A stretch of DNA of 64,000 bases from Macrococcus epidermidis (GTDB taxonomy: Bacteria > Bacillota > Bacilli > Staphylococcales > Staphylococcaceae): the NCBI RefSeq assembly GCF_003259695.1, contig NZ_PZJH01000007.1, positions 29,459 through 93,458 on the forward strand, written 5' to 3'. How positions within the stretch are numbered: the stretch's first letter is position 1; the number at the start of each line of letters is the position of its first letter. The position numbers were made by a program, and so were the translations under genes. Below, one piece after another: positions 40,553-50,906 of this stretch. A model generated the notes under the pieces. The model saw nothing but the letters and a program-made list of their open reading frames with translations. It made no database searches and was not told the origin of the DNA.

Positions 40553-41821
40553 ATGAAAAATTTATTATTAAGTGTTCAGCATTTGCTTGCAATGTATGCC
40601 GGTGCAATTATTGTTCCAATCATCGTCGGGCATGCATTAGGATTTAGTGCACAAGAAACGGCATATTTAGTTTCTGTCGATATCTTTATGTGTGGTGTTG
40701 CTACATTCCTTCAAGTATATAAAGGTATCGGGATTGGCTTACCTGTAGTACTTGGATGTACCTTTACTGCCGTAACCCCAATGATAATGGTAGGTTCAAA
40801 ACACGGAATAGATGTCCTTTATGGATCACTCTTTGCTTCAGGGATTATTATCGTACTTATTTCACCGTTCTTTTCATACCTGGTAAAGATATTCCCGCCA
40901 GTAGTAACAGGTAGTGTTGTAACGATTATTGGGATTACGTTAATGCCGGTAGCGATGAATAACCTTGCAGGGGGTCAAGGTAGTAAAGACTTTGGTGCAC
41001 CGCTTAATATTTTGTTAGGTTTAATCACTTTAATCATTATATTAGTTATTCATAGATTATCTACTGGATTTATCCGTTCAATCGCGATATTACTCGGTTT
41101 AGTCATCGGTACAGTAATTGCTTCATTCTTTGGATTAGTAAATTTAAATGCCGTACATGAATCGCAATGGTTCGAATTACCGAAACCATTTAGATTTGCA
41201 GGATTTAAATTTGAAATAGGCTCAATTTTATTATTTGTTATTGTAGGGATTGTCAGTTTGATCGAATCAACAGGGGTTTATTCTGCACTGAGTGAAATTA
41301 CAAAAACAAAGATTGATAGAAAAGATATTTCAAAAGGCTATCGTGCAGAAGGAATTGCAATTGTATTAGGTTCTATCTTCAACGCATTTCCGTATACAGC
41401 ATATTCACAAAACGTAGGACTCGTTTCATTATCAGGTGTGAAATCAAATAAAGTGATGTATGGCATGGTCGGTTTATTATTGTTATGTGGATCGATTCCG
41501 AAACTTGGTGCAATTGCGACGATTATCCCGACATCTGTTCTAGGTGGGGCAATGATTGCAATGTTCGGTATGGTCATGGCATATGGTGTAAAGATGCTAG
41601 GTGCTATTGATTTCACAAGACAAGATAATCTATTAATCATTGCAGTATCTGTTGGTATCGGATTAGGTATAACAACAGTACCGGAAGCTTTCAGCAAGTT
41701 TGGTAGTGACTATGAATGGTTGACACAAAATGGGATTGTTATTGGTACGTTTACTGCTATTATCCTTAATTTATTTTTTAATGGATTAAATGATAAACAA
41801 ATACGTGAAAATGTGAAATAA
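40553..41821 (+). CDS. pbuX: Xanthine permease
   Basis: Nucleobase:cation symporter-2 family membrane transporter for xanthine. At 422 residues with about 13-14 hydrophobic segments and the family signature GIVSLIESTGVYSALSEIT near 230. It starts one base after the xpt stop and shares its mRNA. Confidence 0.96.
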   Translation: MKNLLLSVQHLLAMYAGAIIVPIIVGHALGFSAQETAYLVSVDIFMCGVATFLQVYKGIGIGLPVVLGCTFTAVTPMIMVGSKHGIDVLYGSLFASGIIIVLISPFFSYLVKIFPPVVTGSVVTIIGITLMPVAMNNLAGGQGSKDFGAPLNILLGLITLIIILVIHRLSTGFIRSIAILLGLVIGTVIASFFGLVNLNAVHESQWFELPKPFRFAGFKFEIGSILLFVIVGIVSLIESTGVYSALSEITKTKIDRKDISKGYRAEGIAIVLGSIFNAFPYTAYSQNVGLVSLSGVKSNKVMYGMVGLLLLCGSIPKLGAIATIIPTSVLGGAMIAMFGMVMAYGVKMLGAIDFTRQDNLLIIAVSVGIGLGITTVPEAFSKFGSDYEWLTQNGIVIGTFTAIILNLFFNGLNDKQIRENVK

Positions 41822-41841
41822 TAGAACTACTAAAATTTTAA

Positions 41842-43335
<1,494 letters not shown>

Positions 43336-43398
43336 GAATATCTTCAAACGACAAATTACATTATAATAAACTTAACTTAACTAAAAGGAGAACAAACT

Positions 43399-44940
43399 AT
43401 GGAAATGGCATTTGAACAGGAACTTATATTAGTTCTTGATTTTGGAAGTCAGTATAATCAGTTAATCACACGTCGTATACGTGAGATGGGTGTTTATTCA
43501 GAACTTCACGATCATGAAATTTCAATCGAAGAAATTAAAAAGATGAATCCAAAAGGTATTATTCTTTCTGGTGGACCAAATTCAGTTTATGAAGAAGGCT
43601 CATTTACAGTTGACCCTGAAATCTTTAATTTAGGTGTACCTGTGTTAGGTATTTGTTATGGCATGCAGTTAATGACAAAATTATTAGGCGGAACTGTAGA
43701 ACGTGCCAATGAACGTGAATACGGTAAAGCAATCATTACTGCAGAAACACACTCACTATTTACAAAATTACCAGAAGAACAAACTGTCTGGATGAGTCAT
43801 AGTGATAAAGTAATTAATATTCCTGAAGGATTCAGAATGATCGCAAATTCTCCAAGTTGTAAATACGCAGCGATTGAGAATGCTGAAAGTAATTTATATG
43901 GAGTTCAATTCCATCCGGAAGTACGTCATTCAGAATACGGTAATGACTTATTACGTAACTTTATCCGTGAAATCTGTAAGTGTACAGGTGAATGGACAAT
44001 GGAGAACTTCATCGATATCGAAATCGAGAAGATTCGTGAAAAAGTCGGAGATAAAAAAGTATTATGTGCGATGAGTGGTGGCGTAGATTCATCAGTAGTT
44101 GCAGTATTAATCCATAAAGCAATTGGAGATCAGTTAACATGTATCTTCGTCGATCATGGTTTACTTCGTAAAGGCGAAGGCGATATGGTTATGAAGCAGT
44201 TTGGTGAAGGATTCAACATGAATATTATTCGTGTAGATGCGAAAGAACGCTTTATGAGTAAATTAACAGGTGTATCTGATCCAGAACAAAAGCGTAAAAT
44301 CATCGGTAATGAATTTGTATATGTATTTGATGATGAAGCATCGAAACTTGAAGGTGTGGATTTCTTAGCACAAGGTACACTTTATACAGATATCATTGAA
44401 TCAGGTACAAAGACTGCACAAACGATTAAATCACACCACAACGTAGGTGGATTACCGGAAGACATGCAGTTTGAGTTAATTGAACCAATCAATACATTAT
44501 TTAAAGACGAAGTACGTGCGTTAGGTATTGAATTAGGAATCCCTGAACATTTAGTATGGCGTCAACCATTCCCTGGTCCGGGTCTTGGTATCCGTGTATT
44601 AGGTGAAATTACTGAAGAAAAGCTTGAAATCGTACGTGAATCTGATGCGATTTTAAGAGAGGTAATAGCTGAAGAAGGTCTTGAAAGAGATATCTGGCAA
44701 TACTTCACTGTATTACCTGACATCCGTTCAGTAGGTGTTATGGGAGATTATAGAACATATGACTATACAGTTGGTGTACGTGCCGTAACAAGTATCGATG
44801 GTATGACAAGTGACTTCGCTAGAATCGATTGGGAAGTACTTCAAAAAGTATCTAGTCGTATCGTAAACGAAGTAGCACACGTTAACCGTGTTGTTTATGA
44901 TATTACATCTAAGCCCCCAAGTACGATTGAGTGGGAATAG
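43399..44940 (+). CDS. guaA: GMP synthase (glutamine-hydrolysing)
   Basis: Aminates XMP to GMP using glutamine. At 513 residues. The class I glutamine amidotransferase domain has Cys86 in GICYGMQ and the FHPEV histidine/glutamate near 174; the ATP-pyrophosphatase P-loop SGGVDSS is near 227. It ends with the conserved [16 protein letters not shown] precedes the ATG. Last gene of the xpt-pbuX-guaB-guaA operon. Confidence 0.98.
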   Translation: MEMAFEQELILVLDFGSQYNQLITRRIREMGVYSELHDHEISIEEIKKMNPKGIILSGGPNSVYEEGSFTVDPEIFNLGVPVLGICYGMQLMTKLLGGTVERANEREYGKAIITAETHSLFTKLPEEQTVWMSHSDKVINIPEGFRMIANSPSCKYAAIENAESNLYGVQFHPEVRHSEYGNDLLRNFIREICKCTGEWTMENFIDIEIEKIREKVGDKKVLCAMSGGVDSSVVAVLIHKAIGDQLTCIFVDHGLLRKGEGDMVMKQFGEGFNMNIIRVDAKERFMSKLTGVSDPEQKRKIIGNEFVYVFDDEASKLEGVDFLAQGTLYTDIIESGTKTAQTIKSHHNVGGLPEDMQFELIEPINTLFKDEVRALGIELGIPEHLVWRQPFPGPGLGIRVLGEITEEKLEIVRESDAILREVIAEEGLERDIWQYFTVLPDIRSVGVMGDYRTYDYTVGVRAVTSIDGMTSDFARIDWEVLQKVSSRIVNEVAHVNRVVYDITSKPPSTIEWE

Positions 44941-44955
44941 AATAATAAATTTAAG

Positions 44956-44990
44956 AGACCTTACAGCCACAATGGTTGTAGGGTCTTTTG
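44956..44990 (+). terminator. Terminator after guaA
   Basis: AGACCTTACAGCC-type arm pairs with GGTTGTAGGGTCT (wobbles allowed) and is followed by TTTTG; also overlaps the end of the convergent small secreted gene. Confidence 0.75.
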
Positions 44991-44993
44991 TCA

Positions 44994-45302
44994 TTAATGC
45001 AGTAAATATTCGTACTTAGTCACATCAAATCCATCTTGCTTTGCTTTCGATACAATCTCAGCAACACTATTTAAACCCTGATTCGCAAAGTATTGCTCTA
45101 ATCTCTCTTTAGTTTCTTGATCTGTGTTAGGGTTCACTAAATAATCGATATATGTCACTTCGTGCTCAAGCATCTTAGAATCATCATGCAATATTATACC
45201 GTTCTGTTGAATGACACTTGCCTCAGCTTGATGTACAGTAACGTCCCCTATAAATAATGCACTTGTTGCAACTGTTGCGATTACAATATGTTTAAATTTC
45301 AT
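44994..45302 (-). CDS. Small secreted protein of unknown function
   Basis: About 102 residues. The N-terminus [19 protein letters not shown] is a signal peptide, with likely cleavage after an AEA/ASV region near residue 29. The mature part (about 73 residues) is acidic and helical in character, without cysteines. I start at ATG 45302, eight bases after GGAG; the longer frame would begin inside that site. I do not recognise the family. It is convergent with guaA. Confidence 0.75.
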   Translation of the reverse strand: MKFKHIVIATVATSALFIGDVTVHQAEASVIQQNGIILHDDSKMLEHEVTYIDYLVNPNTDQETKERLEQYFANQGLNSVAEIVSKAKQDGFDVTKYEYLLH

Positions 45303-45513
45303 ATAAAACACTCCTTTGTAGTTGATGCATACATGTTAGCACGATTTATTTTTTAAAAGTGGATTATGAACGGCTTTTAAGAATTATTGAGATTTAGTTA
45401 AGCAATTTGTTTCGATAATAGAAGAGGGGGTAAAGAGAAAATACAGTTGATATTGACTGTGAGAACTAAAGTAATTTCAGCCAATCGTTATATTTATTAG
45501 AGGAGTGATTGAA

Positions 45514-45621
45514 ATGAACGGTATCTTTAAAGTAATTGGTGCATCTGCAATTGCTTACGGTACAGTGTTATGTGCTGAAGCGATTAATGAAATTGCCACA
45601 GACATTCAAACAGAAGAATAG
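45514..45621 (+). CDS. Small ORF, 35-residue hydrophobic peptide
   Basis: MNGIFKVIGASAIAYGTVLCAEAINEIATDIQTEE. The frame is preceded by AGAGGAG seven bases before the ATG and followed 28 bases later by a proper terminator, so it looks like a complete gene unit. The N-terminal 20 residues are hydrophobic and small-residue rich; the C-terminus is acidic. It could be a membrane peptide, a secreted peptide or a type I toxin-like protein; nothing decides this. No family recognised. Confidence 0.55.
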   Translation: MNGIFKVIGASAIAYGTVLCAEAINEIATDIQTEE

Positions 45622-45648
45622 CGACTTACAACTTAATATAATTTGGTG

Positions 45649-45682
45649 GAAGGTGGGATTCTAAATCTCATCTTCTTTTATT
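45649..45682 (+). terminator. Terminator after the 35-residue ORF
   Basis: GAAGGTGGGATT (45649-45660) pairs with AATCTCATCTTC (45664-45675) with two G-U wobbles, followed by TTTTATTTAT. Confidence 0.75.
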
Positions 45683-45809
45683 TATATTGTGAAATTTCAT
45701 CTTTAGAATAATTAAAAAATATAAATTTTTAAATGAAAACAAAATATATAGAGTAACGTATAAATGTTCGGGGTATAAGAATTATAAAAGAAATGATTGG
45801 GGCGATGTT

Positions 45810-46178
45810 ATGGATACTCCTGAACAAGAAGTTTATACGGTATATAAAAAGTTGTATGAAGCAATGATTGAAAGAGATACTGAAACAATTGATAATTTAA
45901 TGATGGATGGTAGTGTATTAGTACATATGACAGGTGTCAGGCAGCCGAAAAGAGAATGGTTACAAGCGATAGAAGATGAGTCGATGAAATATTATTCTAC
46001 AAAAGAAGAAAATATCGAAATTATATTAAAAGAGAAAAAAGCGACATTGGTAGCACAAAATAAAGTAGATGCAAGAATATATGGCTCAAGAAATACATGG
46101 CCGCTTGAATTAACGATGAGTATGGTGAAATTTGAAAAGGATTGGAAGATTTCACACGTTGAAGCCTCTACATATTAA
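45810..46178 (+). CDS. NTF2-like / DUF4440 family protein
   Basis: A 122-residue cytoplasmic protein. The layout, an N-terminal helix pair (EVYTVYKKLYEAMIERDTETIDNLM), then GSVLVHMTG and a final set of strands ending TMSMVKFEKDWKISHVEAS, is typical of SnoaL/NTF2-like folds such as DUF4440. These bind small hydrophobic ligands or act as enzymes; the role here is unknown. Start at ATG 45810 with GGGGCG upstream. Stand-alone gene. Confidence 0.75.
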   Translation: MDTPEQEVYTVYKKLYEAMIERDTETIDNLMMDGSVLVHMTGVRQPKREWLQAIEDESMKYYSTKEENIEIILKEKKATLVAQNKVDARIYGSRNTWPLELTMSMVKFEKDWKISHVEASTY

Positions 46179-46206
46179 TTTTTTTAATATTTCTTAGTAA
46201 ATATTA

Positions 46207-46235
46207 TTGACAGTATTATGAGTTTATTATAAGAT
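46207..46235 (+). promoter_or_regulatory. tRNA-Ser promoter
   Basis: Perfect TTGACA (46207-46212), 17 bases, TAAGAT (46230-46235), ending 16 bases before the tRNA. Confidence 0.65.
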
Positions 46236-46251
46236 TGATATTGTCTTATTT

Positions 46252-46344
46252 GGAGGAATACCCAAGTCCGGCTGAAGGGATCGGTCTTGAAAACCGACAG
46301 GGGCTTAACGGCTCGCGGGGGTTCGAATCCCTCTTCCTCCGCCA
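46252..46344 (+). tRNA. tRNA-Ser (anticodon UGA)
   Basis: Class II tRNA of 93 bases with encoded CCA. The acceptor stem GGAGGAA pairs with TTCCTCC, the anticodon TGA is at 46288-46290, a long variable arm follows, and the T-loop GGTTCGAATCC is intact. Reads UCN serine codons. Confidence 0.98.
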
Positions 46345-46379
46345 TTATTTAGACTAATTACATCTTTTTATATATATTA

Positions 46380-46411
46380 AATGACTCAATAAATTTTGAG
46401 TCATTTTTTTA
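46380..46411 (+). terminator. Terminator after tRNA-Ser
   Basis: AATGACTCAA (46380-46389) and its complement followed by T7. Confidence 0.88.
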
Positions 46412-46459
46412 TATTCTGATATAATTATAGAATATTCAGAAAATTTATGAGGTGATGGG

Positions 46460-47557
46460 ATGATTATTGAAGATATCGATATTAAACGACAAATTTCAAA
46501 GCTCAAAAAGCCGTTCAAAACTGCACTTCGTGAAACAGATGTGATTGAAAGTATCATTGTGTTTATTAAAACTGATATTGGGTTGGTAGGAGTAGGAGAA
46601 GCGGTACCTACTCCTGTTATTACCGGTGATACGGTTCAAAGTATTGTCGCAGCGATACAGTATTTAAGACCAAAACTCGTTGAACAAAAAGTATCGACAG
46701 ATTTATTGCCAATAATACAGAAAGGTATTGTAAATAATACGAGTGCTAAAGCGGCACTGGACATGGCAATTTATGATTTGCTGGCAAAAGAAGCAAATTT
46801 ACCACTCTATCAATATTTAAACAAAAGTGCTAGTGCACATAAATTAACTACAAGTCATACTGTAAGTTTGAATGGTGTAGGAGAAATGACGCATGATGCT
46901 GTTATGTATGCTGAAGAAAAATTCGAATCTTTAAAAGTGAAGCTTGGTAATGATGTCGATCTAGATATGGCGAGGATACATGCTATTCGCGATGTAGTGC
47001 CAGATTTAAAGTTAGCGATTGATGCAAATCAGGGATGGAGTAAAGAGGATACTTCCCGTTTCATTGATTATTTAAAGTATGAACATATTGAAGTAGATTG
47101 TATTGAGCAGCCGATGTATAGAAAAGATTATTTAGAGATGTCTAATATAGCACAATCAAGTGATATACACATTATGGCAGATGAAAGTTTGTTTGATGTC
47201 TATGATGCAGCGTTAATCGCAAAGCTTGGTGGTGTATCGTGGTTTAATATTAAGCTCATGAAGTCAGGAGGTATATACGGTGCACTTCAGATTCATCAAG
47301 TGGCACGAGCTAAAGGTATTCAGTGTATGCTTGGATCGATGATGGAGTCACATATAGCACTTACAGCAGCAATGCACTTAGCGCTCGCGCTTAATATAGA
47401 AAAAGTAGATTTTGATGCACCTTTTATGTTGGAAGAAAAAACAATCTCAGGCGGTATCACATATGATGGACCGAAAGTAAGTTTGAGTGAAGGAAACGGT
47501 TTAGGTATCGATAATGAAAAACTATTGGAGGCGTTAAGAGATGCAGAAAGTTTGTAA
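46460..47557 (+). CDS. Dipeptide epimerase (L-Ala-D/L-Glu type)
   Basis: Enolase-superfamily enzyme of the muconate-lactonising/YkfB branch, likely converting L-Ala-D-Glu from peptidoglycan to L-Ala-L-Glu. At 365 residues. Acid/base lysines K159-x-K161 (SLKVKLG), metal ligands D188 (AIDANQG), E216 (CIEQPM) and D241 (MADES), and lysine K265 (NIKLMKSG) are all present. GAGGTG lies 7 bases before the ATG. It overlaps the NlpC/P60 gene by 17 bases, mirroring the ykfB-ykfC pair of B. subtilis. Confidence 0.9.
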   Translation: MIIEDIDIKRQISKLKKPFKTALRETDVIESIIVFIKTDIGLVGVGEAVPTPVITGDTVQSIVAAIQYLRPKLVEQKVSTDLLPIIQKGIVNNTSAKAALDMAIYDLLAKEANLPLYQYLNKSASAHKLTTSHTVSLNGVGEMTHDAVMYAEEKFESLKVKLGNDVDLDMARIHAIRDVVPDLKLAIDANQGWSKEDTSRFIDYLKYEHIEVDCIEQPMYRKDYLEMSNIAQSSDIHIMADESLFDVYDAALIAKLGGVSWFNIKLMKSGGIYGALQIHQVARAKGIQCMLGSMMESHIALTAAMHLALALNIEKVDFDAPFMLEEKTISGGITYDGPKVSLSEGNGLGIDNEKLLEALRDAESL

Positions 47558-48449
47558 TGTACCGGTAAGTACAGTATGGCGTAGTATAGGTAAAGCTAGA
47601 GATATCGATTCTGAGGCAACGGATTATCCAGTAAACATTCAAAAGTGGTTACTCAAATTAAATTTAGAACAGAAATTATCGTTTTGTGATGATTCTAGAA
47701 TTGATACGCAACTTTTGTACGGAGAGCCGCTTGAAGTGATTGAAGAGAGTGATGAATGGTGTAAAGTTGTGTGTGTGGAACAAGGATCAGAAAGTGATAG
47801 TCGTGGTTATCCTGGATTTATTCCAAAATCTCATATTGGTGAAATAGAAGTAACAGATAATATTCAATATGCACGTGTTATTGTGCCGAAGACATTAAGC
47901 TATAAAGAAGATATGCCTTTCTATGTGCTATCATTCAACACAACATTACCTATTAACTACATAGAAGATGATGATGTATATGTTAATAGTCCGGACGGTC
48001 AATTAAAACTAAAAAAAGATGCCATCGCAATACAGCAACATAGGGTTCCTGAGCAGAACCCAAGTTTTCGCGAACTGTATCGAGCATCTTCAATGTATGT
48101 TGATCTAGGTTACTTGTGGGGTGGCATGTCTAGTTACGGTTATGATTGTTCAGGCTTTGTTTATCATATGTATCGTCATCTTGGTTTTACCTTACCACGA
48201 GATGCACATGAACAATATTTAGCAACGAAAGCAATCGATAAACAAGATTTAATACCAGGAGACTTAGTATATTTCTCTGATGTTAAAGATATCGATAAAA
48301 TATCGCATATCGGCATTTATATTGGCAGCGGGTTTATGATTCATTCACCGAATACACCGAACGCAATTGAAGAAAGAACAATTGAATCTGGTTTATACTC
48401 AGATATATATGTGGGTGCAAGCCGTGTCTATGACTTTATTAATGATTGA
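47541..48449 (+). CDS. NlpC/P60 gamma-D-glutamyl peptidase (YkfC-like)
   Basis: Cysteine peptidase that cuts muropeptides after gamma-D-Glu. At 302 residues, with two SH3-like segments (about 30-165), then the NlpC/P60 domain with catalytic Cys203 (YDCSGFVYH), His256 (SHIGIYIG) and a third polar residue His268. No signal peptide, so it probably acts on imported or recycled peptides in the cytoplasm. Its product, L-Ala-D-Glu, is the substrate of the overlapping upstream epimerase. Confidence 0.9.
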   Translation: MQKVCNVPVSTVWRSIGKARDIDSEATDYPVNIQKWLLKLNLEQKLSFCDDSRIDTQLLYGEPLEVIEESDEWCKVVCVEQGSESDSRGYPGFIPKSHIGEIEVTDNIQYARVIVPKTLSYKEDMPFYVLSFNTTLPINYIEDDDVYVNSPDGQLKLKKDAIAIQQHRVPEQNPSFRELYRASSMYVDLGYLWGGMSSYGYDCSGFVYHMYRHLGFTLPRDAHEQYLATKAIDKQDLIPGDLVYFSDVKDIDKISHIGIYIGSGFMIHSPNTPNAIEERTIESGLYSDIYVGASRVYDFIND

Positions 48450-49156
48450 AAGTATAAACCTAGGTCATGGAATGCCTGATGAATGAATTGTGCATCATCA
48501 TAATCTGTTAAGACAACGAAGATAATTTCGTTATCTTGAAATCGAACAATCCCTGCATCGTGATGCACATTATCGAAGTCACCTGTTTTTGTTCCAAATT
48601 CTATTGTTTCATCTGTTAAATACATCAAAGTCTTATCTTTTAAAAGTTGCTGTTTCATAATTTGAAACATCGCTTTAAATTGTTCATGGGATTTTATGAG
48701 TGACAGCGTTTGGAATATATCGTGTGCAGATGTAAAGTTATCATATCCAAGTGCGCGACGCTCTGTATCCATCATCTTTCTTTGCAGTTTCGTATCACCA
48801 AGATTATTGCGCAGGAAATATGCATTTAAAGTATCCATGCCAATCCATTCAATCAATGTATTTGTTGCACGATTATCACTCACAATAATCATTAACGTAA
48901 CTAAATCGTGAACAGTATATTCAGTTTGTGATAAATAAGGAGAAACACCAGCACCTTCCACTTTTTCATCGATTGGAATGATTGTCTCTAAATCATGCAA
49001 ACGCTGATCGAAGATATATAACATGATTGGTAATTTGATTAAACTTGCAGAGGGATAAACCTGCTTCTCATTTGATTTGTACACTATATCACCGTTCAAT
49101 GACATTAAAGTGCTGCTGAAATTATTATGCTGCAATAATACTGGATTATTTTCCAT
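48428..49156 (-). CDS. Serine hydrolase, class A beta-lactamase fold
   Basis: About 242 residues. The three active-site motifs of the penicillin-recognising family are present: S38-L-I-K41, S93-D94-N95 and K190-T-G192. No signal peptide is seen, so it is probably cytoplasmic, and it is more likely a peptidoglycan-peptide or other hydrolase than a resistance enzyme. The class A glutamate (Glu166 equivalent) is not clearly identifiable. I start at ATG 49156; the GTG at 49165 overlaps the GGGGA site. It is convergent with the NlpC gene, overlapping it by 22 bases. Confidence 0.82.
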   Translation of the reverse strand: MENNPVLLQHNNFSSTLMSLNGDIVYKSNEKQVYPSASLIKLPIMLYIFDQRLHDLETIIPIDEKVEGAGVSPYLSQTEYTVHDLVTLMIIVSDNRATNTLIEWIGMDTLNAYFLRNNLGDTKLQRKMMDTERRALGYDNFTSAHDIFQTLSLIKSHEQFKAMFQIMKQQLLKDKTLMYLTDETIEFGTKTGDFDNVHHDAGIVRFQDNEIIFVVLTDYDDAQFIHQAFHDLGLYFQSLIKS

Positions 49157-49253
49157 ATATTTCACATCCCCTTCGTTGCTTGTATATCAATATAATACAA
49201 CTTTATAAAGATAAAATGTGTAAAAAAATAATATTTAAATAAAAATTTTAATG

Positions 49254-49304
49254 TTGAAAACCTTTTCAGAAAACCTTTACATACTTGTATAGACAGTGTA
49301 CAAT
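49254..49304 (+). promoter_or_regulatory. treP promoter with TreR-like operator and cre-like site
   Basis: TTTACA (49276-49281), 17 bases, TACAAT (49299-49304). Inside the spacer, TTGTATAGACAG (49285-49296) resembles the TreR operator core TTGTATATACAA. Upstream, TTGAAAACCTTTTCA (49254-49268) matches the cre consensus with one change at the central CG. Confidence 0.6.
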
Positions 49305-49336
49305 GAATGCATATTAAAACAAAGGAGTTGACCAGA

Positions 49337-50809
49337 ATGGCAGTCAACAGACAAGAAGTAAAAGACATTATTGGTGCAATTGGTGGTAAGGATAACGTAT
49401 CAGCAGCAACGCACTGTGTTACAAGATTACGTTTAGCATTAAAAGATGAATCAAAAGTAGATAAGGCAGCTTTAGATAAAATTAATTTAGTAAAAGGATC
49501 TTTTGCGGCGAATAACCAGTTCCAAATCGTAATTGGACCAGGTACAGTTGATGAAGCTTACAAAGTATTCGTTGATGAAACAGGGATCGGTGAAAGTTCA
49601 AAAGACGATGTAAAAGCAGCAGCAGCAGAAAAGATGAACCCGTTACAACGTGCGATTAAAACGTTAGGTGATGTATTTATTCCATTATTACCTGCAATCG
49701 TAACAGCCGGTTTATTATTAGGTCTTTCTAATTTATTACTTGATCCAGGTGTGTTTTACGATAAAAAATCTGTAGTAGATGTATTTCCACAATTTAAAGG
49801 TATAGCAGAAATTATTAAATTAATTGCTGTAACACCATTCCACTTCTTACCTGCATTAATTGGTTGGAGCGCGATGCGTGTGTTTGGTGGTAGTCCAATT
49901 TTAGGTTTAGTATTAGGTTTAGTGTTGGTTAACCCAGCTCTAGCATCACAATACGGTTTAGCAGACGCTGAAACTGGTAAATTAAATGAAATCCCAACGT
50001 GGGACGTATTTGGATTAAAAGTTCAACAATTAAACTACGCAGCACAAGTATTACCAATCTTAATCGCAACTTGGTGTTTAGCTCAAGTTGAACGATTCTT
50101 GAATAAACGTGTTCATGATTCTATTAAGATGTTAGTTGTAGGACCAGTTGCATTATTATTAGTAGGTTTCTTATCATTCATTATCATTGGGCCAGTTGCT
50201 TTCTGGTTAGGTAATCAAATCACTGGTTTTGTTCAAATGATCTTTGAAAATGCTGGATGGTTAGGTGGATTAATTTACGGATTAGTATATGCCCCACTTG
50301 TAATTACTGGTTTACATCACATGTTCTTAGCGGTAGATTTCCAATTAATGAGTTCTCCGTTAGGCGGAACATACTTATGGCCAATCCTTGCAATCTCTAA
50401 TATTTCTCAAGGTTCGGCAGCATTTGCAGCTTGGTTCTTATACAAACGTAAAAAGATGGTCAAAGAAGAAGGTTTAGCATTAACTTCTGGTATCTCAGGT
50501 TGGTTAGGGGTTACAGAACCTGCAATGTTCGGTGTTAACATTCCATTAAAATACCCATTTATAGCAGCTGTATTAACGACTGGTTTAGTAGGAGCAATCT
50601 TCGGTTCACAACAAGTGTTAGGTAAAGTAGGAGTAGGGGGATTGCCTGGTATCATGAGTATCCAATCTCAATTCCAAATGACATTCTTAATTGGTATGAT
50701 TATTGCAATCGTCTTACCTATCGTATTAACATTAATCTTCTCAAACTTCGCTAAGAAAAAGATGGGTGAAGATGTAGCGGAGCCTATCGTATCAGACAAA
50801 AATATATAA
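49337..50809 (+). CDS. treP: PTS trehalose transporter, EIIBC component
   Basis: Imports trehalose while phosphorylating it to trehalose-6-phosphate. 490 residues. The EIIB domain has the phospho-cysteine Cys27 (AATHCVTRLRL); the EIIC domain from about residue 105 has about ten helices and the GVTEPAMFGVN motif near 394. No EIIA domain, so a glucose-type EIIA elsewhere must serve it. I start at ATG 49337, seven bases after AAAGGAG. Confidence 0.95.
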   Translation: MAVNRQEVKDIIGAIGGKDNVSAATHCVTRLRLALKDESKVDKAALDKINLVKGSFAANNQFQIVIGPGTVDEAYKVFVDETGIGESSKDDVKAAAAEKMNPLQRAIKTLGDVFIPLLPAIVTAGLLLGLSNLLLDPGVFYDKKSVVDVFPQFKGIAEIIKLIAVTPFHFLPALIGWSAMRVFGGSPILGLVLGLVLVNPALASQYGLADAETGKLNEIPTWDVFGLKVQQLNYAAQVLPILIATWCLAQVERFLNKRVHDSIKMLVVGPVALLLVGFLSFIIIGPVAFWLGNQITGFVQMIFENAGWLGGLIYGLVYAPLVITGLHHMFLAVDFQLMSSPLGGTYLWPILAISNISQGSAAFAAWFLYKRKKMVKEEGLALTSGISGWLGVTEPAMFGVNIPLKYPFIAAVLTTGLVGAIFGSQQVLGKVGVGGLPGIMSIQSQFQMTFLIGMIIAIVLPIVLTLIFSNFAKKKMGEDVAEPIVSDKNI

Positions 50810-50832
50810 AATTTCATAGTTAATAAATTAAT

Positions 50833-50866
50833 CAACGAACAACTTGTACTTACAGGTTGTTCGTTG
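50833..50866 (+). other. Intercistronic hairpin between treP and treC
   Basis: Perfect arms CAACGAACAAC (50833-50843) and GTTGTTCGTTG (50856-50866). The T-tract after it is weak, so it may tune read-through or protect the treP mRNA end rather than terminate fully. Confidence 0.6.
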
Positions 50867-50906
50867 TAAAATTATATTATCAAAAAAAACGTTAGGAGTT
50901 TTAATA

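Noticed and set aside
48428..49156. Beta-lactam resistance gene
   Set aside because: The active-site motifs are shared by many peptidases and esterases, there is no signal peptide, and the class A glutamate is not clear. The sequence does not support a resistance call.
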